Below, piece by piece: positions 43,695 to 53,420 of a stretch of DNA of 64,000 bases (position 1 is the first letter of the stretch; every line of letters begins with the position of its first letter). A program made the translations under genes and the position numbers. Source of the DNA: Paenibacillus sophorae. GTDB lineage: Bacteria; Bacillota; Bacilli; Paenibacillales; Paenibacillaceae. The notes under the pieces are model-generated. The model saw only the letters and a program-made list of their open reading frames with translations, made no database searches and was not told where the DNA came from. The stretch spans positions 3,782,001 to 3,846,000 of the forward strand of contig NZ_CP076607.1 in assembly GCF_018966525.1 (NCBI RefSeq). The letters run 5' to 3'.

Positions 43695-45161
43695 TTAGTT
43701 GATCGTCAATTGTCCTTGTTCAAGGATACTGTCTTTGACAACCGAAGTTTTGGAGCCTTTGATGTTCACCAAGAAACTTGGAGCAAAGGTAGCCCGATGA
43801 TCGGGATAGAACCCTCTGTTTGTCATATAGCTTGTGATGACCACATTTCTCCCGTCAGCTTGCGGTACGGCAAAGTGAGAGTACGAAAAGGTAAGATCAG
43901 CAGGGTCAAGATCCATTTGCAGCACAAGTCCACTGTCGTTCAACGGCTTGTAAGGTCCGGTAATAGAATCGGATACGAAGCCCAGCATATAAATATCGTT
44001 GGCACTGATTCCATCAATGGTCATTTTGGAGCCTCTGGAATCCGTGAACAAATACCATTTGCCATTCAGTTTAAATACGTTCGCCCGTTCAATTTCATCC
44101 GTAACGAGATTGGATGCAATCACAGGTTTCATTACTGTTTTCAACGTATAATCGTCATTTAATTCAATCATACCGAGTGCGCCGTTCGCCAAAGTAGCGA
44201 TAGGTTTTTGAGGACTTTGCAGCAATTTATCTTTCTCAGCTTCGAAGAATTTTTTATTTCCGCCATAGAAAACTTTATTATTGAAAGCGTCCTCTACTTG
44301 GTAACCCACTTCTGTTCCTGTATTGGCCTCAAATACAAGGTATTTATGACCGTTGTCTTCAACATAGTGAGGATCTCTTAACGTATGGTTATCACCTGAA
44401 GAATAGGCACCTTCATCGATAAATTGCTGAACATTTTGATAAGTTGTTCCGTCTCCGTCAAAGATGGATTTATGATCTTCAACGCCGTCAATTTTCAATG
44501 TAGCGGCATCCGGCTCGGACAAGTTGACTTGAGCCGTTGTTAACGTTTGTTTGCCATAACCCGTTCCTCCATCCCACGTCGCGCCCGAGAAATCCGTATA
44601 GAATAAACGCACTTTACCCTCTGGAGTTAATGTCGCGGAACCTGACCACTCTTGTGTCTGATACTTGAGGATCGGATCGCCCGAATCAAATTTATCGCTG
44701 TCTTTAAAGACTCTGCCGGCATTCTTCCAGCTGTCAATCGAAGTCTCGCCGGCTTTTTTATAGAATATGTAAATCGATGTGTCATTTCCGTTCTTCGGGT
44801 CCCCTGCCAGTGCAAAAACGATTTGGTAGCCCTTATAGTTTGCTGCCGTTCCATCGGCATTTTGCAGCGGCCAGCTATCCCATACATCCAAATCGATCAA
44901 ATTCCCAAATTTATCATAGCCTTTTGCCGAAGCGATGTTTTTGATAGTTGATGCATCGAACTCTGGCACTTTGAATTGTTCACTCTGCTGCTGCTCGGGA
45001 ATTTTCAGCATGTCAAAACGTGTGATGTGGGAAAAGCCGTAATCTTCATTGTATCCCGGTTTGTCATTCCCTTGCGCAAAAACTGAAGTTCCGCCACCTG
45101 CCAGTAAAGCTGTTGTAAAAGTTACTGCTGTTGCCTGCTTCACAAACTTTTTGATATTCAT
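43695..45161 (-). CDS. sacB: Levansucrase SacB, distal copy
   Basis: 488 residues. The start is ATG 45161 with GGAGAC upstream (the frame is open to 45185). A signal peptide ends TSVFAQG. GH68 residues are conserved as in the other copy (WDSWPLQN, RDPHYVED, DEIERANVF). Compared with the proximal copy it has small insertions, such as SGATWDGGTG and an EGAYSSGDN loop in place of GGDYSDN, close to the active-site mouth; these could change product size or acceptor use. It has its own RAT-terminator leader (45204-45280), so both copies should respond to the same antiterminator. Confidence 0.95.
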   Translation of the reverse strand: MNIKKFVKQATAVTFTTALLAGGGTSVFAQGNDKPGYNEDYGFSHITRFDMLKIPEQQQSEQFKVPEFDASTIKNIASAKGYDKFGNLIDLDVWDSWPLQNADGTAANYKGYQIVFALAGDPKNGNDTSIYIFYKKAGETSIDSWKNAGRVFKDSDKFDSGDPILKYQTQEWSGSATLTPEGKVRLFYTDFSGATWDGGTGYGKQTLTTAQVNLSEPDAATLKIDGVEDHKSIFDGDGTTYQNVQQFIDEGAYSSGDNHTLRDPHYVEDNGHKYLVFEANTGTEVGYQVEDAFNNKVFYGGNKKFFEAEKDKLLQSPQKPIATLANGALGMIELNDDYTLKTVMKPVIASNLVTDEIERANVFKLNGKWYLFTDSRGSKMTIDGISANDIYMLGFVSDSITGPYKPLNDSGLVLQMDLDPADLTFSYSHFAVPQADGRNVVITSYMTNRGFYPDHRATFAPSFLVNIKGSKTSVVKDSILEQGQLTIN

Positions 45162-45203
45162 GCCCTGTCTCCTTCTCCATTTCATATTTTGTTCCAGCCA
45201 ACA

Positions 45204-45280
45204 GAAAAAAGACCTAAAAATTCCGATGGGGAAATTCCCAAGGAGATTTTTAGGTCTTGCCTGCTTAACAGTAACAATCC
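45204..45280 (-). promoter_or_regulatory. RAT antiterminator plus terminator, second sacB leader
   Basis: On the - strand, GGATTGTTACTG-TTAAGCAGG-CAAGACC (45280-45253) differs from the other RAT by one base fewer in the A run. It overlaps the stem AAGACCTAAAAATCTCC / GGAATTTTTAGGTC (45258 to 45209) followed by a T run. Confidence 0.92.
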
Positions 45281-45454
45281 CGACAATATTTTGTTGTCAT
45301 GGTTATTCTATATTTATTGGATCACGATAACCATAGACTAATGTTCCTCTTTTGGTTAAAGCGAAAAGCAGGAGATTTCTCCCAGTATATCCTCACAAAT
45401 TCCTAATTATTCCTGATAGTAAATTATAGTCTTCTGAAGTATCGTGTGCCATCA

Positions 45455-46546
45455 TTAACGATGTCTAAATCTGATTTTCAAGATAATGAGCAGCAACAAC
45501 GGAATTCCAGCCTGAAACGGCAGATGAAAATAGGGAGGAATAACTATAAGCCCTTCTTCCAGATGTTCTGAAAAGTTATTCGCTATTATCATTGAGGAGA
45601 ATAATATACAAAGACCAATAGACACGGCAAGCTTGTTATACGTTATTCTAAATAAATCAGAGGCTGCCAACACGGCGGCTATATAAAAGGTGCCAATTTT
45701 GAAATAACTGCTGATGATGAGAGACAGTAGAACAAGGACATCCATCCGTTGAAGAATTTCGGCGATATTCACTTTGCTTATAGCCGTATAAGTCGGGAAT
45801 GTTGCACGGCTAACGATATCGACCCCAAGGATAGCGATGTTCATCGAGATTGTCAGACTGATGAGAAGACCGCTCAGTACGATGCCGTATGATGCGGTTC
45901 GGATCGTTTTACGGACTACATTCACATAGGGCAGCAGCATCAGAAACGCAATCATTTCTCCGAAAGGGAATGTATAGGTAAGCGGAAATGCGGCGTGAAT
46001 TACAGGCATAAATCCTTTCCCAAGTACTGGAAGCAACCGACTAACGTCCAATAGTCCAGATAATATTACGAGTATATAACTTGCAAATATAAATAACAGA
46101 AGGATGGAACAAAAAATTTGAGTGGTACGGGCAAATACTTCAACCCCTCTTGATATCAAGTACGCTAAACTGAGCATCATTAATACTTGAATGGGCAATA
46201 GTGGAGTTTCATCATAAGTCGAAGATATCAGCAGCTCACCAAAATCGCGTAAATTACGTGAAGATATATAGGCGAAATAAGTCATATATGCAAAGCCTAT
46301 CGGCCACCCGATCCGTGTGCCTACGGCCTTGCGGATTAGTGAAGTTATCGGTTCGGTTGGGAACATGTGATATAGCGGTCCGTAAATCCAGCCAAAAACA
46401 GCTACCCCTATTAACATTCCCAACAGTACCGCAAGCCACGCATCTTGTTTTGCACCCGTACCGATTGAAATCAAGATGGCATTGCCAAGCTCATAAATAA
46501 TCACCCAAGTAAATAAAGTTCCCCGTCCTATTGATTCTTTGTGCAA
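45455..46546 (-). CDS. Spore germination receptor subunit GerB (GerAB family)
   Basis: 363 residues with about ten membrane helices, beginning GTLFTWVIIYELGNAILISI, as in the GerAB/amino-acid permease-like family that forms the germinant-binding channel in the inner spore membrane. It is the last gene of an A-C-B ordered operon, after gerC with a 34-bp gap. The length is normal. The germinant cannot be inferred. Confidence 0.92.
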   Translation of the reverse strand: MHKESIGRGTLFTWVIIYELGNAILISIGTGAKQDAWLAVLLGMLIGVAVFGWIYGPLYHMFPTEPITSLIRKAVGTRIGWPIGFAYMTYFAYISSRNLRDFGELLISSTYDETPLLPIQVLMMLSLAYLISRGVEVFARTTQIFCSILLLFIFASYILVILSGLLDVSRLLPVLGKGFMPVIHAAFPLTYTFPFGEMIAFLMLLPYVNVVRKTIRTASYGIVLSGLLISLTISMNIAILGVDIVSRATFPTYTAISKVNIAEILQRMDVLVLLSLIISSYFKIGTFYIAAVLAASDLFRITYNKLAVSIGLCILFSSMIIANNFSEHLEEGLIVIPPYFHLPFQAGIPLLLLIILKIRFRHR

Positions 46547-46580
46547 GACCGTTCAAATCCTCTCGATCATTTATTTTTAA

Positions 46581-47759
46581 TTACATGAACGATTTTCTTC
46601 TCATTCCCGTCCGTTGTATGGTTGCTTCTACTGTGACGGTGACTGGACAGTCTGAGAAATCTGTACTCCAATTTCCGCTCCAGTCATCCCATATTTTAGG
46701 ATTATGGCGCGAAAGGACGAGTCCGAATCCGGATGGATCAACATGTGTTTTCTTCATTGCATTTATGGCACTTGTAACTTCTTTTTCTATTCGCGATCTC
46801 CATAATCGTTCCAGATCATTTATCGTATCTGCTTTGTTCAGAGGAAGCTTGCAATTCATTTCGCTCACAATTCCTTCCTCCAAAATATGTACATGAAAAG
46901 ATGGTTTACTGTTAACGATTCGCACCTTTATTTGTGATTTGGAACGAGTGGTTTCAATAGAAACTCCGTTCTTTCGTTCATTACAATCAAGCATTGTTAT
47001 CGTACTTTTCATCGTGTTCGATAAGCGTACAAATCCTCTTGCCTGATCGCCATCAAGCCAACCGATAAGCTTATCCCCTTTAAATAAGGCCACTCCGGAT
47101 ATCTCGATATTAGCCTTCGGCCCAGTAGATGATTCTGCGATTTTGTTAGCCAGCCGGATGCCGCTAATTGTCGGATCTATACCAGGGTCATTTAGGGCTC
47201 GAATGATGTCGTCCACCTGCCAAATTACATTATGTGACCAAAGTTTCTTCGTCAGTTTAAATTCACCGATAACCGCCTTGGCTTGTATCTTTTCGAGTGG
47301 ATCAGTGGCAGAGATAATATCCTCTGCTTTCATTCCACGTGCAACCAGAAAGTAGGAAGACAACCTGGCCTCGTGTGAACGCTCAAAAAAGTCAATAATA
47401 TCACTGATTCCTTTGCGCGCCAGATTCTCTCCGATAACAATGAACTGAGCATGAGAGAAAAATAGTTGTCTAGGCACATTTTCCGATGATTTTCGAATAG
47501 CTTCAAATATGGATGTACCGGTTGAACGGTAAACGATTGTGCTGGAGCTGGTCCCCTGTGTTCCTGATGTTTTGGACATACCCTGAGGATTGACTACTTG
47601 GTATGTGATTAAATATTCATTCGAATCCTCATTTAGATCTATACCCATCGCTGTGATAATTGCTAATTCCGGCAATTCCCTTCGGTTCCAGCAGCCTGAA
47701 AAAACAAGTGTAATAGTCATGCACATCATGCCTAATAATAACCATCTTTTCAAACTCAT
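46581..47759 (-). CDS. Spore germination receptor lipoprotein GerC (Ger(x)C)
   Basis: 392 residues. The lipoprotein signal ends with lipobox FSGCWNRRELPELA, the hallmark of Ger(x)C proteins, followed by IITAMGIDLN. The full extracytoplasmic domain is present, with FSHAQFIVIGENLARKGISD and the C-terminal IEKEVTSAINAMK block. It would be lipid-anchored on the outer face of the inner spore membrane with GerA and GerB. Gene spacing: 21 bp after gerA. Confidence 0.93.
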   Translation of the reverse strand: MSLKRWLLLGMMCMTITLVFSGCWNRRELPELAIITAMGIDLNEDSNEYLITYQVVNPQGMSKTSGTQGTSSSTIVYRSTGTSIFEAIRKSSENVPRQLFFSHAQFIVIGENLARKGISDIIDFFERSHEARLSSYFLVARGMKAEDIISATDPLEKIQAKAVIGEFKLTKKLWSHNVIWQVDDIIRALNDPGIDPTISGIRLANKIAESSTGPKANIEISGVALFKGDKLIGWLDGDQARGFVRLSNTMKSTITMLDCNERKNGVSIETTRSKSQIKVRIVNSKPSFHVHILEEGIVSEMNCKLPLNKADTINDLERLWRSRIEKEVTSAINAMKKTHVDPSGFGLVLSRHNPKIWDDWSGNWSTDFSDCPVTVTVEATIQRTGMRRKSFM

Positions 47760-47780
47760 TCTGTAACCTCCCTTATTTGC

Positions 47781-49385
47781 TTAATCAGGAGAAGGCGATT
47801 TGTCGGTTGTCGTGGAAGGCTGATGGTTTGTTGGAAGCAAGAGTGTATCACGAAAAGCCTGAAGCTTAAACGGCGAGAATGGAGCCATGAAGGGTGTTCC
47901 TACCGAACGTAAACTGTTCATGTGACCAATTAAAGTAATCATTCCAAGGGCAATGCCGAAAAACCCGAATATACCCGCCAATATCAGGAAAGAAAACTTC
48001 AACAGTCTAGCTGTAATCGCAATATTGTAAAATGGTGCAGAAAAGCTTGCTATCCCGGTAATGGCGACAACAATAATCATGAATTGGGAAACAATTCCGG
48101 CCTGAACGGCAGCTTCCCCAATAACAATTGCGCCAATAATGGAAACCGCTTGTCCGACCGCGCGTGGTAAACGTATTCCGGCTTCGCGTAAAATCTCAAA
48201 ACTGAATTCCATTAATAGTGCTTCAACAATTGCAGGAAAGGGTACATCTTCCCTGCCTCCAGCGAGGCTTATAAGGAGAGGAGTCGGAATCATCTCTTGA
48301 TGATAGGTAATTAACGCCACATAAAATGAAGGGGCAATCATCGAAATAATGAAAGAGATGTATCTTAGGAACCGAATAAATAATCCGATATCATAACGTT
48401 GGTAGTAATCTTCTGGTGATGTGAAGAATTGTGAAAACACAGTCGGAACAATTAAGGCAAAGGGTGTCCCGTCAACAAAAATAGTGATACGGCCATCAAG
48501 CAAGTTTCCGGCTACAATGTCCGGCCGCTCCGTATTATACACGGTTGGAAAGGGTGAAAAGGAAGAGTCCTGCAAAACCTTCTCGATATAGCCTGACTCA
48601 AGCACGGCTTCCATATTGATCGAGGACAAGGTTTGTCTAACTCGTTCTACTATTTCAACAGGTGCTGTATCTTGCAGATACATGATGGCTACTGATGTGT
48701 GTGAAACGCTTCCGATATTGATTGTTTCAAGCCGAAGCAATTTACTGCGGATCCTGCGACGGACCAAGGTGAAATTAGTCTCAATCGACTCCGTAAAGCT
48801 ATCCTTCGGACCGCGAATGACCACCTGTGTCGACGCTTCTGAAATTTCGCGTGATTTCCCCCCTTTGGTACTGCAAATAAGCGCAGATGGGACGCCTTCC
48901 GCAAATAGGACCGAACTGCCGGCCAGTAGAGCCGAAGCAACCGAAGAAAGATGGCCTGTTTGTACAACAGACCCGACAGTTAATTTATTTTTAATGGTTG
49001 ACCACGCTTGCAGAAGCTCTTCCTTCTGAGGCTGACCATTCTCCTCAGTTTGGCAGACTGATTGATTAGAGGAGGAGGCCGTTGTAATTTGGGAAAGTAC
49101 ATTTTCGGATAGCGCCTGTTGATCAGTCAGTCCTTCAATATAAATAACGGCGATCCGCAAGCTTACCGCTTGACAGAAGTCCAGACGACGAATTATTACA
49201 TCTGGACTGCGACCAAACTCATCGAGCAGCGTGTCGAGATTGCGTTCAATATCATGGTATATCGGTTGATCCAATATAGAAGAACCTTCGTCTGTTTGAC
49301 TTGATTGATCGGAGGCTACACCTGAAGGAGTTACGTGCACTTCCGACAGATTTTTTCCAGTTGTTGAATCCGTATTTTGGGACAT
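47781..49385 (-). CDS. Spore germination receptor subunit GerA (GerAA family)
   Basis: 534 residues. The hydrophilic N-terminal domain (about 1-300) contains CQAVSLRIAVIYIEGLTDQQ and QVVIRGPKDSFTESIETNFT, a family hallmark; about five C-terminal membrane segments follow (YISFIISMIAPSFYVALITY to LLKFSFLILAGIFGFFGIAL). Residues 1-40 are Ser/Thr/Gln rich. It is the first gene of the operon; the promoter is in 49386-49450 and probably sigma-G type. Together with GerC and GerB it senses germinants. Confidence 0.94.
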   Translation of the reverse strand: MSQNTDSTTGKNLSEVHVTPSGVASDQSSQTDEGSSILDQPIYHDIERNLDTLLDEFGRSPDVIIRRLDFCQAVSLRIAVIYIEGLTDQQALSENVLSQITTASSSNQSVCQTEENGQPQKEELLQAWSTIKNKLTVGSVVQTGHLSSVASALLAGSSVLFAEGVPSALICSTKGGKSREISEASTQVVIRGPKDSFTESIETNFTLVRRRIRSKLLRLETINIGSVSHTSVAIMYLQDTAPVEIVERVRQTLSSINMEAVLESGYIEKVLQDSSFSPFPTVYNTERPDIVAGNLLDGRITIFVDGTPFALIVPTVFSQFFTSPEDYYQRYDIGLFIRFLRYISFIISMIAPSFYVALITYHQEMIPTPLLISLAGGREDVPFPAIVEALLMEFSFEILREAGIRLPRAVGQAVSIIGAIVIGEAAVQAGIVSQFMIIVVAITGIASFSAPFYNIAITARLLKFSFLILAGIFGFFGIALGMITLIGHMNSLRSVGTPFMAPFSPFKLQAFRDTLLLPTNHQPSTTTDKSPSPD

Positions 49386-49473
49386 AATATTTATTACCTC
49401 TTAATATGCTGACTTATTTACAGTGTCCCCTCTTCATGATTTTATATTCAAAGGCTTAAGGAGGATAATTCGG

Positions 49474-49707
49474 TTGAGAAAATATAGTGTATTTGCTGTA
49501 TTGGCTCTTTCATTGTTTACATTCAACGTCTGGATGGATGTTTGGATGGGCGAAACAATTAAAACTTCTCTTCAGAATATGCTCGGAATATTTAAAGCCA
49601 TGTCTTTAATCGAATACTTCATTTTAATGGTAATTTTGGTGCCGTATTTTACCTCTCCATTTGTCTCTAAGCTGATTAAATTTTTAATGAACAGAAATCG
49701 ATCCTGA
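49474..49707 (+). CDS. Small two-helix membrane protein, 77 aa
   Basis: The TTG at 49474 has AAGGAGG about 10 bp upstream, better than the ATG at 49423. Two membrane helices are visible: YSVFAVLALSLFTFNVW and EYFILMVILVPYFTSPFV, joined by a short amphipathic loop, with a basic C-terminus. It is divergent from gerA and might be a fourth, small component of the germination receptor, as small GerD/2TM-type subunits exist; this is inference. Confidence 0.6.
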   Translation: MRKYSVFAVLALSLFTFNVWMDVWMGETIKTSLQNMLGIFKAMSLIEYFILMVILVPYFTSPFVSKLIKFLMNRNRS

Positions 49708-49902
49708 TAAGTTTGATTAATTTTGACAAAGTGTCGTTTAAGGATACGTGAGAGTTGTTAAGGCGTAGTAGTAACGAATAGCGGGGCTTTAGAATTCACT
49801 GTCACATCTCCACCTGGGGTGTGCTGAAGAAGACAATCAAGCTGACCCAACGCAGGGCCGGTTAACAGAGCGCTGCGTTGAGTAAATTAATAATGAAGAA
49901 AC

Positions 49903-50751
49903 TCAATTCACCATATCCTTCAACCGGGTGCCCATCCGGTTGATCTCCATAGCGATTAACACCAATTGGCTGTCCGTGAACGTATAACCGTAGTCATCTT
50001 CCACCTGGCTTGCGACCCATCTGGCCTGCTCGTAAGCCGTGTGATAGCGTTCCTTAGCGATCCGTACGATTTCCGGGGCCAGCTCATTGCAGAGCTTTCC
50101 ACTTTCATCGGATCGAAGGATATTTTCGAGTTGATTCACAAGACGCTCGTAGGCAGCAGATCCCCGGTCTAGTATAACACCGGCGGTACGCTCCACTCCT
50201 TCGGCAATATCCCGGATTAAGGCAGCCCTGTCCGAGCCCGCTCCTGAAGCTCCGGCATTGACCCAGGCGGTATGGATATGCATGGCAATATAACCTACCT
50301 CGTCCTCCGGGATTTCAATCTGCAATTTCTCACGAATGATTCTCTTCGCATGCAGTCCGATTTGGAACTCTCTTGGGTAGAGAATCCGGATTTCTTGCAG
50401 GAGCGTGTTCTGAATGACCATACCTTTGCTAAGCCGCTTCAAAGCGAATGAAAGGTGATCCGTCAGCGCGATATGAATATGTTTATTGAACGTTACTTCC
50501 AATTCGCGTTCAGCAAATGAAATAATACTCTCGGACACCGCAATTTCCTCTTCGGGCAGTGTCCGAAGCATTTCCTGCAGGTTGCCGTATTGATCCGGAT
50601 CGTCCATTATGAACACTTTCTCGATGCGGTACGGATCGACAATATCGTTTTTTCCTTTTTGAAAAGCAATACCGGAACCCATGACAATCTTTTCTTCTCC
50701 AAGGTCGTGTACCACAACCGCGTTATTGTTAAGAATTTTTTTGATTTTCAT
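49903..50751 (-). CDS. BglG/SacY-type RNA-binding antiterminator
   Basis: 282 residues. The N-terminal CAT RNA-binding domain (1-55) reads MKIKKILNNNAVVVHDLGEE then KIVMGSGIAFQKGKND. PRD1 keeps both phosphorylation histidines: His99 in IALTDHLSFAL and His158 in YIAMHIHTAW. PRD2 has lost both: RLVNQLENILR has Gln207 and LIAMEINRMG has Glu269, where LicT has His207 and His269. So it should be controlled through PRD1 by an enzyme II but not activated by HPr, like SacY. It lies just downstream of the PTS IIBC gene and probably acts on the two sacB RATs. Confidence 0.92.
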   Translation of the reverse strand: MKIKKILNNNAVVVHDLGEEKIVMGSGIAFQKGKNDIVDPYRIEKVFIMDDPDQYGNLQEMLRTLPEEEIAVSESIISFAERELEVTFNKHIHIALTDHLSFALKRLSKGMVIQNTLLQEIRILYPREFQIGLHAKRIIREKLQIEIPEDEVGYIAMHIHTAWVNAGASGAGSDRAALIRDIAEGVERTAGVILDRGSAAYERLVNQLENILRSDESGKLCNELAPEIVRIAKERYHTAYEQARWVASQVEDDYGYTFTDSQLVLIAMEINRMGTRLKDMVN

Positions 50752-50786
50752 GATATTCTCCTGTGCTTTTACGATTAGTATTTAGA

Positions 50787-52375
50787 TCACTGTTTCTGAC
50801 GATGCGGTTTATCTACGCCAAGAACCCAGGTGACTGTAAAGGCCGTTCCCGTAGCCAGTAGTAAACCGATCATATAATGAATGAAATTGATGTGTCCTGG
50901 CGGGACACTAAAGGCGATCATCGGAATCCCGGTCAATCCAAACGAATTAGCCACCACCTCATGGAAGGCTACATAAGCCCCTCCTGCAGCTCCCCCCGCC
51001 GCTGCGCCCAGGAATGGGCGGCCAAGCTTCAGGTTGACGCCGAAAGCGATTGGCTCGGTAATGCCTAGAAAGGCGGTGATCGATGCGGTAAGCGCTAACT
51101 TTTTCAAATCGTTGTCCCGTGTTTGAGCATACACCGCAAGTCCAGCCCCGCCCTGAGCGATATTTGCCATCGACCAGATGGGGAGCAGAAAGTTGACCCC
51201 GATGTTCGGATTAGAAATAAGCCCGATTTCAATTGCTTGAATGCCGTGGTGCAGCCCGTCAAGACGATAAGCCCGTAGACCCCGCCAAGCAGCAGCCCGA
51301 ATACCGTGCTTCCGAATCGGTACACCTCTTCCAGCAAGCCGCTAAGAAAGCCGCCCAGTTCCGCGGCAAACGGCCCGATGACCAGAACGGCGAGGCCGCC
51401 TCCAACGACAAAGCTGAGAAAAGGAACCAGCAGAATGGTGGCCGATGAAGGAACGATCCGCCGCAGCCCCTTCTCGATAAGCGTCATCAGCAATACCGCA
51501 AGAATAATCGGAATCACTGTGCCCTGATAGCCAAACTGCGGGGTACTGGTCAAATCCGCAGAGTGTATCGCTGCTCCGCCGGTTCCTGTTAGATGTAATA
51601 AGTCGAGCCGGGTCATTACAATTCCAACTGCGGCGCCGAGCGCAGGGGTACCGCCAAACCGCTTGGCCGCATAATATCCGAACATCACGGCCATAATTTG
51701 AAAGGCTGAGCCGGTCAACAATAATAATATCCGAAACCATGTACTGTCCGGGGACGCCCAGCCGAAGGCGTTGATCATGCTGATCAAGCCGAGCAACAGG
51801 CCAAGCGCGACAAATAGCGGGATGATCGGCACAACGATATCGGAAAAAAAGGTGGCTGCTCCCATAACCCGGCCGATCAAGCCCCTTTTTGCCGAGTCTT
51901 TCAGCTCAAGAGATGACTCCGCCCCAACCTGATGCACCCAAAATCTCAGGTTCCATGCTCCCCGCATGGAAGAAAGCAAGGGATCGCCGGACCCGGCGAT
52001 GTGAACGGCGCTCTCCGGTTCCCCGGGTCCATGCAGGCGTTCCGCTTCCCGCTGCCGGTCCGTTCCAGGGTCCTGAAGAAGACGGTCCATTTGACGGTGT
52101 ACCTTAAAGACAATTGCCGGTCCCACAATAATTTGCAGCTGTTCGGCCTGAACGAACACGTTCTGAACCCCTTCTATTTGCGCAAGGCCGGCTTCATCCA
52201 CGCGGGCGCTGTCTCGGAATCGGAGACGGATCCTGGTTGTGCAGTGAGATACTTCCGACACATTGTCCGGCCCGCCCGACAGCTCAATCAGGCGCATGGC
52301 CAGTTCCTTCGCCGGGCTCTGAGTCTCTTTTACACCTCGCTCGTTCTGAATCGGGCTAATATTGCCATCTGGCAT
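50787..52375 (-). pseudogene. Sucrose-type PTS enzyme IIBC with one-base frameshift
   Basis: The start is ATG 52375 with GGGGAGGAG. The IIB domain (about 20-95) has the phosphocysteine in VSHCTTRIRLRF. IIC follows with about ten membrane segments. At about 51252 the frame LIVLTGCTTAF should be LIVLTG then LHHGIQAIEIGL; adding one base joins it to the downstream frame with SMANIAQGGAGLAV and GITEPIAFG, which ends at 50787. The linker between IIB and IIC is about 50 residues longer than usual. No IIA domain is present. If real, the frameshift removes the last third; if a sequencing error, the gene is intact. The neighbour and the levan genes favour sucrose as substrate. Confidence 0.85.
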
Positions 52376-52460
52376 TTTCAGCTCCTCCCCATTCCTTATG
52401 TGCAGCATCTATGGAGTCGTTCAAGTTCTATATCGGCGGGGAACATTCTTTTATTGATGC

Positions 52461-52561
52461 AAAAAAAGACCTATTTTCGGATCAAGCATCGGCACCCGAA
52501 TAATAGACTCGGCGGCACTTGACTCTTCTTGGGCCCTAGTCCGCCAAAAAAGTAACAATTT
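52461..52561 (-). promoter_or_regulatory. Degenerate RAT-like element and terminator upstream of PTS gene
   Basis: On the - strand AAATTGTTACTTTTTTGGCG (52561 downward) resembles the 5' half of the sacB RAT. A stem GAGTCTATT..CGG / CCG..AATAGGTC with a T run follows (52510-52461). The two parts do not clearly overlap, so function is uncertain. Confidence 0.35.
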
Positions 52562-52705
52562 CGTAATATATTATAGTATTTCTATTGTGACAATAATCGA
52601 ATATAAAATCAATGGTCAGTAATTACCACCTTTAACTTGTCGAAACAGGCACTCTGCCTTAGTTGGAATCGATGTCCGATTAGCCTAAGGTTTAGAACTA
52701 TCGAC

Positions 52706-53411
52706 CTAATTTTTTCTTGTCACCAGCATTTCTTCAATTTCGTCTAATGACTCTACTATGTAGTCCGGTTTAACTTCATGCTCCCACATTCTCTTATTTC
52801 TATTAATCCAGCAAGTTACGATGCCTTCTCTATTAGCTCCGAGTACATCCGATGCAGAATCACCGACATGAAGCACTTGTTTAGGGTTGGTACGATAGAA
52901 TTTAAGCAGTTCCTTGAACATCGTATTCCTGTTGTCGTTCTTGTAAGATTGATGCCGCTCAGATGTAAAAAGATGCACGCCATATCTCTCGTAAAAATAC
53001 GGTATCATTGCATCATCCGCATCACTTACAATACAAACTTTATGGCTCTTTGAAATGCTCTCAAGAAAGTCAGCAGTCTCATCATAAAATGGTGATATAG
53101 AATTCATTCATCAGATGAAATTGTCTCGTCTTTCTCAATTCATTCCAGTGAGTAAAAAAATACTTAAGCAAAGTTTGTCCATACTCTTCGGCTAATTGAG
53201 CAGTGAATGTATTTTGTAAAATGGGCCTCCAGATTTGTTCTCTTCTACTTTCTATATTTACTAAGGTTTGAAACATGTCTAGACTAATAATCTTAAAGTC
53301 CTTCAATGAATAATCAACTCCGATAAGTTTAGTGGGTTTCATCCTGTATTCTATCATAATTGGAAGTTTCTGTAGAGAAATTTCACCGTCCGGTATCTGT
53401 TGGAACAACAA
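52706..53411 (-). pseudogene. HAD-type hydrolase, frameshifted and shortened
   Basis: The upstream piece (53411-53082) has motif I ISLDMFQTLVN and half the cap domain, ending at YITIL. The downstream piece (53107-52706) has motif II CIVSDADDAMIP and motif IV LHVGDSASDVLG. The pieces overlap in different frames, and compared with intact relatives (about 230 residues) some 25 residues of the cap domain are missing at the joint. Intact homologues dephosphorylate sugar phosphates or nucleotides. Confidence 0.8.
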
Positions 53412-53420
53412 ATATCTTAA

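Noticed and set aside
41792..45161. Tandem sacB as an assembly duplication
   Set aside because: The copies differ at many codons and have different leaders, so they are real paralogues.
49848..49877. CAACGCAG/CTGCGTTG hairpin after the antiterminator gene as a terminator
   Set aside because: It lacks a T run on either side, so I did not list it as an intrinsic terminator.
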